Notes: generated from the letters alone by a model not told the origin. 64,000 nucleotides of DNA from Candidatus Binatia bacterium (GCA_029248525.1 JAQWJE010000052.1:1-64000); one strand, 5' to 3'; shown: positions 1 through 8,600, counted from the stretch's first letter. A program made the numbers and translations.

Positions 1-666
1 CCGTCCTCGAGGAAAAAGGCGCGGCTGGTATCGCCGCTTGCGCCGTTGGCCTCAGCCCCGTTACTGGCCACGCTCACGCGTACGGTCGTCCCGGCCTGCA
101 GATCCCGGATAAAGACATCGACTTGTCCGTTAGTGTCGCCCGCGACCAGATTGTCCGCGGCTGAGCGAAACGCCACCAGCTGGCCATCGTCGCTCAGCGC
201 CACCAGATAGCTGTCGTCATGGGCCTGCTCGCCGCCGGTCGAAAAACTGATGCGCTCGGTGATGCCGGTGGTCCGGCTTACGGATGAAAATATCCCGACA
301 ACTGCGGCTCCCGCACGTCCAGGTATCGGTGCTATCAAAGTTATAGGCCTCGGAATCAAAGGCGATCCATGCGCCGTCAGGCGTAATGCGAATATTTGAG
401 CTCTCGTCGTTCGCCGCGGCACCATCGGTGCCGACACTGCCTTGTTCGGTGGTGTCCAGAACGAAATCCTTCACCCAGACCTGATTGTTCTCGAAATAGG
501 CCAGATAACGCCCATCCGGGGAAAGTTCCTGAATCAGGGGGTAGTAGCCCTGTCGCGCCTGCGAGACGCGCTCGACCGCATCGGCAGGCGCCGGGCTCGA
601 GAGGTTCAGGAGCGCAAAAATGATGGCGCCGCACAGGGCGGACTTCGGGATTCGAGTGATTTCCAT
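1..666 (-). pseudogene. PD40 beta-propeller secreted protein, frameshifted and cut by the left edge
   Basis: Starts at 666 with a GGAGAG ribosome site about 8 bases upstream. The first 30 or so residues are a signal peptide (hydrophobic core ending near PAPADA). The body has PD40/WD40-like strands: LSPDGRYLAYF, ITPDGAWIAF and DIFIR. In the starting frame the protein ends at 217 after a nonsense tail rich in H and R. From about 278 down to 1 the neighbouring frame is fully open and reads as the missing propeller: TTGITERIS, ALSDDGQLVAF, NLVAGDTNGQVDVFIRDL, then TVRVSVASNGAEANG, all family hallmarks. One extra base at about 273-282 explains the break. The spacing DIFIR-x4-G matches the next repeat, VFIR-x4-G, only in the shifted frame. 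It is either a real pseudogene or an assembly indel. The gene continues beyond the window, probably as an exported or periplasmic propeller; its ligand is unknown. Confidence 0.8.
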
Positions 667-780
667 GGGCCTCTCCAGCTTTTGATGTGCAAGGGTGCAC
701 GACTTTGGGGAGTGAACTCCGGTCGAGTCGAGCGACGGTGGTCAGTCACAGGTGCTGGGGGCATCATCCTGTCATCTGTT

Positions 781-799
781 TTTGCCTCTTAAAGGCAAA
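781..799. other. small hairpin in divergent intergenic region
   Basis: TTTGCCT (781-787) pairs with AGGCAAA (793-799) around a 5-base loop, between the divergent PD40 and M20 peptidase genes. It could be an operator or part of the 5' leader of the minus-strand gene. Role unknown. Confidence 0.3.
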
Positions 800-852
800 T
801 ATAGCCCAGATGTCAAGATATTTCGGTGATTCCCGGAGTGTTTATTCGCTGG

Positions 853-908
853 GTGACGGCCCTGTGACGGCCCTGTGACAGACCGACAAACTCGCCTATA
901 ATAAAAGT
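853..908 (+). promoter_or_regulatory. sigma-70-type promoter with 11-bp direct repeats, apparently leaderless
   Basis: A consensus -10 hexamer TATAAT lies at 897-902, with GTGACA (5 of 6 matches to TTGACA) at 875-880 and a 16-base spacer. Transcription would start about 7 bases after the -10, at or next to the A of the ATG at 909, so the mRNA would have no leader. No Shine-Dalgarno sequence is present. The 11-bp unit GTGACGGCCCT occurs twice in tandem (853-863, 864-874) and its first five bases repeat inside the -35. One-helical-turn phasing over a -35 suggests an activator or repressor site. Confidence 0.6.
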
Positions 909-2369
909 ATGGCAACAATCTCCAAATCACTGGGCACGGAATTGGACCTGCAACAGGCTCGCGACAGCATCGACACCCTGTGGGAGGACTCGATCCTCCC
1001 GCAACTCGTGGAATATATCCGCATTCCGGCGAAATCAGTCGATTTCGACCCGGATTGGAAGGCCCACGGGCATATCGACGCGGCCATCGATCTGGCCGAA
1101 AAATGGTCTCGCGCGCACGCGCCGAAAGGCGCCAGCGTCGAGGTCGTACGCACCGGCGAGCGCTCGCCGATCCTGTTGATCGAGGCGCCGGCGACGATGG
1201 GACCGCCAGCAGGCGATCCTGCGGCCCCGACCGTCCTTCTCTACGGGCATCTCGACAAGCAACCCGAGATGGAAGGCTGGGAAGAAGACCTCGGCCCCTG
1301 GAAACCCGTTTTGCGCGACGGCAAGCTCTATGGTCGTGGCGGCGCGGATGACGGCTACGCGGTCTTTGCTTCGCTGGCCGCATTGCGCGCACTCGATGAG
1401 CAAGGCATCCCGCGCGGGCGGGCCGTCGTCCTGATCGAATGCAGCGAAGAAAGCGGCAGCCCGGATCTGCCCGCCTATGTCGAGGACCTGCAGGATCGCA
1501 TCGGCCAGCCCGATCTGGTCGTCTGCCTCGATTCGGGTTGCGGAGATTACGACCGGCTTTGGCATACGACGTCGTTGCGTGGCGTGATGGTAGGCGAGCT
1601 CACCGTCGAGATCCTCCGCGAAGGCGTGCATTCCGGGGATGCCAGCGGCGTTGTGCCGTCGAGCTTCCGGATTGTTCGGGCTCTGCTCGATCGACTCGAA
1701 AATAGCGTCACGGGCGAGGTGAAGCCCGAGATCCTGCACGCGGAGATCCCGGCCCAGCGCCGCGAGCAGGCAGCCCGCGCAGCCGAAGTTCTGGGCGACG
1801 CGGTTTTTGATAAATTCCCCTGGGTCGACGGCGCAGGCCCGGCCCCGGTCGAGCGCGTGGACCTCGTGCTCGCGCGGACCTGGAAGCCGACGGTCTCGGT
1901 GACGGGCGCGTCCGGTTTGCCGCCGAGCAACAACGCGGGCAACGTCCTGCGGCCGCGCACCACGGTGAAGCTATCGCTGCGCCTGCCGCCCACGGTTGAT
2001 CCGGTCGCGGCAACCCTGGCGGTGAAAGAGATTCTCGAAGCGGATCCGCCCTACGGCGCCAAGGTGAGCTTTACCGCCGGTGGCGAAGGCGGTTGGGAGG
2101 CCCCGGCGCTGGCTCCCTGGCTTGGCGAGGCTCTCGATCAGGTCTCGGACGATTGGTTCGGCCAGCCGTCAGTGGCGATGGGCGAGGGTGGTTCGATCCC
2201 GTTTATGGGCATGCTCGGTGAGCAGTTCCCCGACGCGCAATTTGTCATCACCGGTGTGCTCGGGCCGCATTCCAATGCGCATGGCCCCAACGAGTTTCTC
2301 GAGATTCATACGGCACGCCGGCTGACCGGTTGTGTGGCCCAGCTGTTGTCGATCCACGCCAGCCGCTGA
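909..2369 (+). CDS. M20 family metallopeptidase (dipeptidase-like)
   Basis: A 486-residue zinc-dependent exopeptidase or amidohydrolase of the M20 family. Metal-site motifs are in the right order: GHLDKQPE (His114, Asp116), GRGGADDGY (Asp147/148) and ECSEESGSPD (Glu180 general base, Glu181 ligand). The C-terminal half has the dimerisation-domain Gly-rich strand (VSVTGASGLPPSNNAGNV) and the late histidine in GPHSNAHGPNE. Length and motif spacing resemble broad dipeptidases of the PepV/CNDP type. There is no signal peptide, so it is probably cytosolic, hydrolysing dipeptides or N-acyl amino acids; the substrate cannot be read from sequence. The ATG at 909 directly follows a TATAAT promoter and lacks a ribosome site, consistent with leaderless translation. 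Confidence 0.9.
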   Translation: MATISKSLGTELDLQQARDSIDTLWEDSILPQLVEYIRIPAKSVDFDPDWKAHGHIDAAIDLAEKWSRAHAPKGASVEVVRTGERSPILLIEAPATMGPPAGDPAAPTVLLYGHLDKQPEMEGWEEDLGPWKPVLRDGKLYGRGGADDGYAVFASLAALRALDEQGIPRGRAVVLIECSEESGSPDLPAYVEDLQDRIGQPDLVVCLDSGCGDYDRLWHTTSLRGVMVGELTVEILREGVHSGDASGVVPSSFRIVRALLDRLENSVTGEVKPEILHAEIPAQRREQAARAAEVLGDAVFDKFPWVDGAGPAPVERVDLVLARTWKPTVSVTGASGLPPSNNAGNVLRPRTTVKLSLRLPPTVDPVAATLAVKEILEADPPYGAKVSFTAGGEGGWEAPALAPWLGEALDQVSDDWFGQPSVAMGEGGSIPFMGMLGEQFPDAQFVITGVLGPHSNAHGPNEFLEIHTARRLTGCVAQLLSIHASR

Positions 2370-2712
2370 AGATCCAGCGGACTTCCTGAACCCGGGCGAG
2401 GAAATCCGGCCTGCTGCGGCAGGCGCGGATTGCTTCCCGGGACCGAGATTTGGAACCTCGGATCGCTCGGGACAGCCTCGGACATCTTCGTGCAGCTTCG
2501 TACAGCCGCCGTCGGCTTGGGACAGCCCGTTTGCGCTCTCGCGAATGGATGCGCCCCTGGAGAGGGGAAGCACCGGACCGATCGGGGGCGAACGATCCGG
2601 TGCTCCGGAAAGGGATGGGGGTGAGCGAATTCTCGACCCCGCATCCCGGAACCACACGCACCATGTGGTGCAGCGGCGAGATTTCTCCCTCGCCGCTGCG
2701 AGCCCGGCCGGT
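2370..2712. other. intergenic stretch with one hairpin
   Basis: 343 bases between two convergent genes. AGCACCGGA (2569-2577) pairs with TCCGGTGCT (2596-2604), a 9-bp stem with an 18-base loop and no T-run, possibly a weak transcription stop. No convincing coding sequence was seen; open frames here lack ribosome sites and family-like sequence. Confidence 0.35.
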
Positions 2713-2967
2713 TTACATGGCGGCCGTCTGGGCCCGGATCTGACGGAAGTCCTCAAGTCCGACCGGCGCGGGCTGTGTGACTGCGCGCCTCTGCTCCATC
2801 TCGATTCGCTCGAGGCTTTGCATGGCCAGCTTGCTGGGCTTCGTGTGCCCGTTTTCCCAACGATTCACGGTCGAGACCGTGACGCCGAGCTGGTGGGCCA
2901 ACTCCTCCTGAGTCATGGTCATTTTGCGACGAAATTCTCGGATTTCTTCTCCTGATTTTTCTACCAT
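2713..2967 (-). CDS. XRE-family helix-turn-helix regulator
   Basis: About 84 residues. The HTH_3 fold is clear: EIREFRRKMTMTQEELAHQLGVTVSTVNRWENGHTKPS (the TQEELA helix, the VSTVNRWE recognition helix and the NGHTKPS loop). This architecture is typical of Cro/C1-like or YiaG-type regulators. A longer frame opens at 3003, but the ATG at 2967 has a purine-rich site (GGAAAAGGG) about 7 bases upstream and is preferred. The C-terminal 35 residues are polar and unassigned. No toxin-like partner is adjacent: the neighbours are the M20 peptidase and an acyl-CoA dehydrogenase, so antitoxin function is not supported. DNA target unknown. Confidence 0.85.
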   Translation of the reverse strand: MVEKSGEEIREFRRKMTMTQEELAHQLGVTVSTVNRWENGHTKPSKLAMQSLERIEMEQRRAVTQPAPVGLEDFRQIRAQTAAM

Positions 2968-3337
2968 TGTCTTGCCCTTTTCCTTTCTGCGGCTGAACCG
3001 CATGAGCGTGTTGGTCTCTTTCTATTGCAAAGGGCTTGCCAACCTTCGTGCCGTGGAAAGTGCTGTAAATACGGACACCCGACAACGCAGCCGCGCAGCG
3101 CACGTGACACAGCCTGTGCTTTCCGCGGAACACCTGTCGCGCCAGTGTGACGCTCAAGGCACAGTTTCACTGGCGGCAGTCGTCCGCACGCCGGACCCAT
3201 GCCAGGCACGAGCAGTCATGGACGAGTCAGATCTCCATCGGCGGCAAGCGCGTCGCTCAAGCCGGTTGCCTGCGCGTGGGCAGAACTTGTGACCTGATAA
3301 CCGCCGCAGGGCCCAGCATCGGTTGCGACCGGCGCAG
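2968..3337. other. intergenic region, no feature recognised
   Basis: About 370 bases between the XRE start and a terminator. Short open frames exist on both strands but none has a ribosome site or recognisable sequence. No tRNA-like cloverleaf was seen. Confidence 0.4.
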
Positions 3338-3368
3338 AAAAGGCCGCGACGAGACGTCGCGGCCTTTT
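3338..3368. terminator. strong bidirectional intrinsic terminator
   Basis: AAAAGGCCGCGACG (3338-3351), loop AGA, then CGTCGCGGCCTTTT (3355-3368): a perfect 14-bp stem with T-runs on both strands. It lies 49 bases beyond the stop of the minus-strand acyl-CoA dehydrogenase, which it most likely terminates. Confidence 0.85.
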
Positions 3369-3416
3369 GCTCGGAGCCTCTCGCGCGATCGGCGAGAGAT
3401 GTCGAAAATGCGATCC

Positions 3417-4667
3417 TCAGGCCGCCAGCAGCGACCGGGCGATCTGCGAGATCTGGATCTCGTCGGTGCCGGCATAGATCTGCAGGACCTTGGCGTCGCG
3501 GCAAAGCTGCTCGACATGGAACTCGGCCATATACCCGTTACCGCCGTAGAGCTGGACGGCTTCGAGGGCCACATTCATTGCGGCGCGGGCTGCATACAAT
3601 TTGCAGGCCGATGCCTCAGCCATGCTCGAGGGCTTGCCGAGTGCGGCGCGCTCGATCTGCGAGAAGACCAGCTGCTGGAGGTTCATGCGTGCGACCTCCA
3701 TCTCGGCGAGCTTGTTCTGGATCAACTGGAACTGCCCGATCGGTTGGCCGAACTGGACACGAGTCTTGGAGTACTCGATGCAGAGCTCGAGGCAGCGCTC
3801 GACGACCCCGAGCGCCATGGCGGCCACGCCGACACGTTCGGTATTGAAAGTCGCCTTGGCGCCGGCACGCCCGGTGCCGGATCCCTCGGTCTCGCCGATC
3901 AGGCGGTCACGACCGACGCGCACATCGTCGAGGAAGAGCTGGCCGGTCGGCGAGGAATGCATCCCCATCTTGCGCAGCGGTTTGGATTGCTCAAGCCCGT
4001 CCATGCCCTTGTCGAGAATGAAGTTCAGGATCTTGCGCTCCTTGGGGTCGTTGCCTTCATCGAGCTTGCAGATAAAGACCAGCGTATCGGCATAGGGGCC
4101 GTTGGTGATAAACGTCTTGGAGCCGTTGAGCACGTAGCCGTCGCCGTCGCGCTTGGCCGTCGATTGCATGCTGCCGAAGGCATCCGACCCCGAGCCCGGC
4201 TCGGTGATCGCCCAAGCGCCGACCTTTTCGAAGGTGAGCAACTCGGGCACAAAGCGTTCTTTTTGCTCGATGGTGCCCTTGGCGCGGATGGCACCGGCCG
4301 TCAGGCCGACGCTTACGCCCATGGCGGTCACCATGCCCGGGCAATAGCGGCAGAGCTCGATGATCGGCAGCAACTGCATGGCGGCGGAATCAAGCCCCTG
4401 CTCGAAGGAGACTTCGCGTTTCTCGCGGGCCTTGGGTTCCTCGCCGCGCTCACGAGCGGCGCGATCTTCCTTCTCGCGAGCCATCTGGCGCTCGAAGCGT
4501 TGCACGCCCATATCGCCAATCCCGAAGGTTTTGTACATTTTCCGCAGGACGTCGTAGGGCGGGGTATCGCCGTGTTCGAGTTCCTCGATATTCGGGGCAA
4601 TCTCGGTTTCGATGAATTTCCGCAGGGCATCCCGCAGGACCAGGTGCTGTTCGTTCCATTCGATCAT
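3417..4667 (-). CDS. acyl-CoA dehydrogenase
   Basis: A flavin-dependent dehydrogenase of about 416 residues. Family signatures are AWAITEPGSGSDAFG (about 151-165, FAD and substrate loop), NGSKTFITNG (181-190), the RVQFGQPIGQFQ helix (303-314) and LYGGNGYMAEFHVEQLCRDAK (373-393). The common catalytic Glu of the IYEGT motif is Ala399 here (IYAGTDEI), while a Glu is present at 277 in NTERVGVAAMALG, the position used by isovaleryl- and long-chain-type enzymes. An Arg/Glu-rich insertion lies at about 60-90. The frame stays open to 5222 but overlaps the opposite gene at 4734-5327, so the ATG at 4667 was chosen; a GTG at 4733 would add 22 residues. Acyl-chain specificity is uncertain. Confidence 0.9.
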   Translation of the reverse strand: MIEWNEQHLVLRDALRKFIETEIAPNIEELEHGDTPPYDVLRKMYKTFGIGDMGVQRFERQMAREKEDRAARERGEEPKAREKREVSFEQGLDSAAMQLLPIIELCRYCPGMVTAMGVSVGLTAGAIRAKGTIEQKERFVPELLTFEKVGAWAITEPGSGSDAFGSMQSTAKRDGDGYVLNGSKTFITNGPYADTLVFICKLDEGNDPKERKILNFILDKGMDGLEQSKPLRKMGMHSSPTGQLFLDDVRVGRDRLIGETEGSGTGRAGAKATFNTERVGVAAMALGVVERCLELCIEYSKTRVQFGQPIGQFQLIQNKLAEMEVARMNLQQLVFSQIERAALGKPSSMAEASACKLYAARAAMNVALEAVQLYGGNGYMAEFHVEQLCRDAKVLQIYAGTDEIQISQIARSLLAA

Positions 4668-4733
4668 ATCTGCGAGGAAACCGATTCGGGACGCTTTCTG
4701 CAATGTTGCGGAATCTGGTAGGTAGGCAGTCAC

Positions 4734-5327
4734 ATGGCAAGTGCTCCCCGACGTAAAGCGCGTATCGTTCTTGATGACAGCCTCACCGACTATGCGTATC
4801 GGTGCTGGCCCAATGGATGCCCACGGGGCTCGACTTGCTGCACGGGTCTGACCATCGAACTCTCGCGTCGCGAGATCCGCGCGGTCGATACGGTGATGGA
4901 CGAGGTCGCCGTTCTGGTACCCTCGCTGCGGGCGGAAGAGGGCGGTTATGAAAATGTATTTGTCGATGATCCGCCAGAGATGATCATCGAGGCAGACGAG
5001 AACGGCACGTGTCCGTTTCTGCGCCGCACAAAGACCAATTCGCTCTGTTCGATTCATACCGTCGCGCTCGAAACGGGCCGCGACATCCCCAGCGTCAAGC
5101 CAGGTGCTTGTCGGCATTGGCCGGTGATGCTCGAGCAGGATGGCCCCGATATCCGTGTCCGCTTGCAGCCGACAGCCGAGAAGATCGGCTGCGTCGCTCC
5201 GGTGGCCGACCTGCCGGGTCATCCGACGGTTCTGGAAGCCTATCGCGAGGAAATCGAGGAGATGTGCGGGGACGAGGTCCTGCCCCAGCTCGGGCGCCGG
5301 CTGCGTCAGGTGCGCGCCGATAGCTAA
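4734..5327 (+). CDS. YkgJ-like cysteine-cluster protein (putative zinc/iron binding)
   Basis: 197 residues with a characteristic Cys pattern: CWPNGCPRGSTCC near the N-terminus, then CPFL...LCSIH...ACRHWPV about 80 residues later, and two further Cys near the C-terminus. This matches the YkgJ/DUF3109-like group proposed to bind a metal or Fe-S cluster. The family's biochemical role is unknown. The gene is divergent from the acyl-CoA dehydrogenase and convergent with the sensor protein that ends at 5346. Leader between the divergent genes is short (about 66 bases). Confidence 0.7.
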   Translation: MASAPRRKARIVLDDSLTDYAYRCWPNGCPRGSTCCTGLTIELSRREIRAVDTVMDEVAVLVPSLRAEEGGYENVFVDDPPEMIIEADENGTCPFLRRTKTNSLCSIHTVALETGRDIPSVKPGACRHWPVMLEQDGPDIRVRLQPTAEKIGCVAPVADLPGHPTVLEAYREEIEEMCGDEVLPQLGRRLRQVRADS

Positions 5328-5345
5328 ACGGCCTTGCTGCGGGAA

Positions 5346-6194
5346 CTAGGCTGCTGGTTCGCTCACAAACAGGACCGAGACCATGGCCCGCAGGCGGTCG
5401 CTGCTCCATGCCGCCGTCGGAACCGGGCTCATTCGCAAGCCGACCAGATCTTCGGCCGCGCCGCCATCGACAATACGCTCGACGCAGGCCTCGATCGCCG
5501 CGGTTTGGCCGGCGGCTGACGAGCATAGCTGTCGGTTGCGCAGCGTGAAGCCACGCTTTTTGGCGAGCAGGTTTTCAGCAGGCGGGTTGGCGGTGACAAC
5601 CCGACCGCGCTCGTCGAGCAGAAGCCTGGCGGCGCCGGCCTCTTCGAGAGAGGTCTGCAGCTGGTCGCGTTCCGCCTCGATCAGCGCGTTGCGTTGGTAG
5701 AGTCTTGCGGCCCGGCGAAGGTGGTCCACCAGCGTCGCCAGAACCTGGCTTTCGTCCGGGCTGAAGGGCTGGTCTTTGCGGCCGCGGGTCACGCGGAGCG
5801 CTGCTTCAAGCCCATCGGGGGTGCGGACATCGAAGCCGAGGACGTGAAACGTATCGCTCGGCTCGAGGAATTCACGGTAAAAGTCGCTCTGCATGAGCGC
5901 CTCGCTTTGTACCAGGTCAATGAGGCTGGTGACTTTGCCCTCGGGCAGATCCGAGAAGGGGTCGAGGGCGAAAAAGCGCTCCGCGTAAGGATGCTCCCAT
6001 CCCCGGAGATTGCCCTCGGTGAAGACCAGAGTTGCGGCGCTCCGTCCCGGAGGGCGCAGGATCAGGGTGGCATTGACCGATGCGACGGCTTCACAAAGGT
6101 GGGAGAGGAAGGCGTGAAAAGGGACTTTCTCCAGAGGTCCCTCATAAAGCGCGGCGATCAAAGTCTCCTGGTCGGGCGGATCCGAGGCAATCAT
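5346..6194 (-). CDS. LuxR-type regulator sensor module lacking the HTH domain
   Basis: 282 residues. The organisation follows a common deltaproteobacterial and actinobacterial LuxR-family layout: an N-terminal GAF-like region (about 1-150, with FFALDPFSDLPEGKV), a helix HLRRAARLYQRN, and a PAS-like segment (LLLDERGRVVTANPPAENLLAKKRGFTLRNRQL). In full-length relatives a C-terminal LuxR HTH follows the last strand. Here the protein stops after VSVLFVSEPAA, just where that HTH should begin, and only 18 bases separate it from the convergent Cys-cluster gene. No shifted-frame HTH is present. It is either a truncated regulator or a deliberately HTH-less sensor acting through a partner. Confidence 0.7.
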   Translation of the reverse strand: MIASDPPDQETLIAALYEGPLEKVPFHAFLSHLCEAVASVNATLILRPPGRSAATLVFTEGNLRGWEHPYAERFFALDPFSDLPEGKVTSLIDLVQSEALMQSDFYREFLEPSDTFHVLGFDVRTPDGLEAALRVTRGRKDQPFSPDESQVLATLVDHLRRAARLYQRNALIEAERDQLQTSLEEAGAARLLLDERGRVVTANPPAENLLAKKRGFTLRNRQLCSSAAGQTAAIEACVERIVDGGAAEDLVGLRMSPVPTAAWSSDRLRAMVSVLFVSEPAA

Positions 6195-6367
6195 GAGCCG
6201 ATTCTACTGCGCGGAACCCGCTTGCGCCACTGCGACAGAAAGGGCGTGGGTGCCCGCTGGAAGTTCGCCAGAGCCTCGCGCAGGTTCCCGGGGAACTTTT
6301 TTTCCGGGGGGTATGAGATCGGTGTGTAGTTGACTCCGGCGACGGGATTGGCCACCCACACAGGAGC

Positions 6368-6631
6368 ATGAAGAAATCTCATATGATCACGGTGATGAGC
6401 CTGCTGGCTCTGGCGGGCGTTTTGGTGCTGCTATCCATGCAGATCAGCCAGGTCGAATGTGACGTTTGCATGAACTTCAAGGGACGTCGTAATTGCGCGA
6501 CCGCAGCAGCCCCGACCGAGGCCGAGGCCATTCGTAGTGGTCGGATGACGGCCTGCGGGACGATCGCGGCCGGAGTCCGTGATTCATTCGCTTGCGACGG
6601 CGCCAAGCCTGCTTCCATTACCTGCCGCTAG
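6368..6631 (+). CDS. small exported or membrane-anchored Cys protein
   Basis: 87 residues. One N-terminal hydrophobic helix (about 7-25) is followed by a short domain with five Cys (ECDVCMNF, NCAT, TACGTI, FACDG, ITC at the end). CxxC right after the helix plus spaced Cys suggests a disulphide-stabilised extracytoplasmic domain. GGAG sits almost against the first ATG; the in-frame ATG five codons later is an alternative start. Function not recognised. Confidence 0.6.
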   Translation: MKKSHMITVMSLLALAGVLVLLSMQISQVECDVCMNFKGRRNCATAAAPTEAEAIRSGRMTACGTIAAGVRDSFACDGAKPASITCR

Positions 6632-6739
6632 CGGGTCGCGTCCGTGGGGCCCGCGCCATCGGTTGGCAGATGTTGCCGGATACTGCGGCAAAGTATGCTG
6701 TGAGCAGGCGCGCCGCGGGGTCGCGCGACGTGGCGCAGA

Positions 6740-8032
6740 TCAACTGCTTTCGTGAAGAGGCGGTCGGACCGGCAAGTTGATGCGGAAGGTACTGCCGGCA
6801 CCGAGTTTGCTCTCGGCATCGACCTGCCCGCCAAGTCTTTTGGTCAGTTCCTGCACGATAAAGAGGCCGAGGCCCACGCCACCGCGCGCCCGACCGGTGT
6901 CGTTTTGCGTATAGGCGTTGAAGAGGTGCGAGATTTCCTCCGACGTCATTCCGACGCCGCTGTCCTGGACCTGGATGGAGATCCCGCCCACGTTCTGGCT
7001 GGCGACGATCCTGATCTCGCCCTTGTCGGTGAATTTGATCGCATTGTTGATCAGGTTGCGGACGACGACCTTGAGTTTGGCGACATCCGTTTCGATGACT
7101 GGCAGGTCCGCGGCGACCTCGAGCGAAATTTGCGACTCGCCCGAGTCGCGCAATCGTTGGGCGTCCCGGACCAGACCGCCGAGAAAGGTTTCGACCGCGA
7201 CCGGTTCAATATGCAGGGCCTCACCTTCGCTCTCCAGCCGGCTCAGGCTGAGTGTGTTGGTGATCAGATCGTGCAGCTCATGGGCGCGCCGTTCGATACG
7301 TGTGAGCGGCTCATTGCAGCCCGGGGGGAGTTCGCCAAAGGCCCCCTCCTGCAACAAACCGGCGTAGCCGAGGATTGCATGAAGCGGGGTGCGCAGTTCG
7401 TGAGACATCGTGGCGAGGAAGTCCCCGCGCAAGCGACTGGTATCTCCCATCTGTGCGACGACCATTTCCGATAGTCGATCGAGGAAAGGCGACGCCCCCA
7501 GAATCTTCGAGACTTCGGCGGCCGCGACCCGGTCTTGCAGGACTTTTTCTCGCTTGGCCTGACGGGTAATTTGAACGGGATCAGGCAAGATCGGCTCGGG
7601 GAGGCTGGTTTCAGGGAGGCTGGTTTCCGGGAGCGGCCCTTCCTGAGACTCGACGACCGCCAGCACGCCATGGATCCAGTTGTTTTCGTCGCAGAGCGGG
7701 CTCAGGCGAAACAGGATCTTGAGAAGACTGCCATCCGCGCGACGCAGCATGCCCAGTTGTTCGCGAGATTCACCGTCCTGTGCGCGGCGGAGTTCGCGAC
7801 TGGCATTTTCCTGAAGTCCGGGTGCCGCAAGCGCGGTGACGGCATCGCGGCCGACCAGTTCGGATTGTTTCCATCCGAAGGTCTCTACCGCGGCCCGGTT
7901 CATGAACGCGACCCGTCCTTCCTTGTCGATCCCGAAGAGGGGAAGGGGGAGCGATTGCATCGCCAGGTCCATCGAGATGCGGGCCGAATTCTGCTCGGCG
8001 GGCGCGGACGATTTTTTCTCGGCTTCAGTCAT
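6740..8032 (-). CDS. PAS-domain sensor histidine kinase
   Basis: 430 residues. An N-terminal PAS domain (about 22-128, with LPLPLFGIDKEGRVAFMN) leads to a Pro-rich linker (132-152) and a coiled segment. The HisKA H-box is MSHELRTPLHAIL with phospho-acceptor His211. The HATPase_c domain has the N-box (NLINNAIKFTDKG), G1 (DSGVGM) and G2 (GGVGLGLFIV). No membrane segment or signal peptide is visible, so it is a soluble cytosolic sensor. No response regulator is adjacent, so it is an orphan kinase. The linker contains a tandem SLPET repeat encoded by a direct DNA repeat near 7600-7630. Signal unknown. Confidence 0.9.
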   Translation of the reverse strand: MTEAEKKSSAPAEQNSARISMDLAMQSLPLPLFGIDKEGRVAFMNRAAVETFGWKQSELVGRDAVTALAAPGLQENASRELRRAQDGESREQLGMLRRADGSLLKILFRLSPLCDENNWIHGVLAVVESQEGPLPETSLPETSLPEPILPDPVQITRQAKREKVLQDRVAAAEVSKILGASPFLDRLSEMVVAQMGDTSRLRGDFLATMSHELRTPLHAILGYAGLLQEGAFGELPPGCNEPLTRIERRAHELHDLITNTLSLSRLESEGEALHIEPVAVETFLGGLVRDAQRLRDSGESQISLEVAADLPVIETDVAKLKVVVRNLINNAIKFTDKGEIRIVASQNVGGISIQVQDSGVGMTSEEISHLFNAYTQNDTGRARGGVGLGLFIVQELTKRLGGQVDAESKLGAGSTFRINLPVRPPLHESS

Positions 8033-8235
8033 TGGATGGATGTCGGGAAGGGCGGGATACTTGCGCCGGATCGCCGGATCGCCCGATGCTATCCGGGATG
8101 ACTTCTGGTGGAAAGAAGAAAGATAGGCCTCTGGAGATAGGGATGAAACCGCTTGCCGCGGGGCTTGCTGCCCATAAAAGACCTTGATTTGCTTGCGGTA
8201 GCGGTGGAAATCGCGCCCTCGATGTAGCGTCTGCG

Positions 8236-8556
8236 TTACTGGAGCAGGTCGGTCGTCTCAAAATAGACGATGCTGTACTCTTCGCATTCGTGGCAGAGGA
8301 GCCTTGCGGTTCGATACCGGTGGCCGGCTTCTTCGCGGCTGCCTTCGCCCCGGAGTTCCTGAAATCCGCCACAATGGCAGAACCGTCCCCGGAGGTGGTC
8401 GTCCATTTCATCGTAGGACCGGATATAGATGGCGTTTTCGAGACTGGCACCGGCGCGCTCGAGGGCCTCGCTTTTCGCTTGGGATTTTTGCCGGCGTTTC
8501 CAACCCATGGCAACGATCGCGGCGGCAATCGCTGCCACAAAAAGAAGATTGATCAC
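8236..8556 (-). CDS. small membrane-anchored zinc-ribbon-like protein
   Basis: 106 residues. The first 18 residues are a single hydrophobic helix, followed by KRRQKSQAKSEA, so the C-terminal part should face the cytosol. The C-terminal half has two Cys pairs: FCHCGGFQ and LLCHECEEY. Paired CxC/CxxC with flanking His suggests a zinc-ribbon-like fold. It is divergent from pyrophosphatase. Family not recognised. Confidence 0.6.
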   Translation of the reverse strand: MINLLFVAAIAAAIVAMGWKRRQKSQAKSEALERAGASLENAIYIRSYDEMDDHLRGRFCHCGGFQELRGEGSREEAGHRYRTARLLCHECEEYSIVYFETTDLLQ

Positions 8557-8600
8557 GTGGGGGACGACTACCTCGGGTGGGTGTGATAGTCGAGACCTCC

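Noticed and set aside
2713-2967. XRE gene as an antitoxin
   Set aside because: No toxin-like small gene lies next to it; both neighbours are metabolic enzymes.
3147-4721. 524-codon plus-strand frame
   Set aside because: It is antisense to the acyl-CoA dehydrogenase, has no family-like sequence and arises from codon bias.
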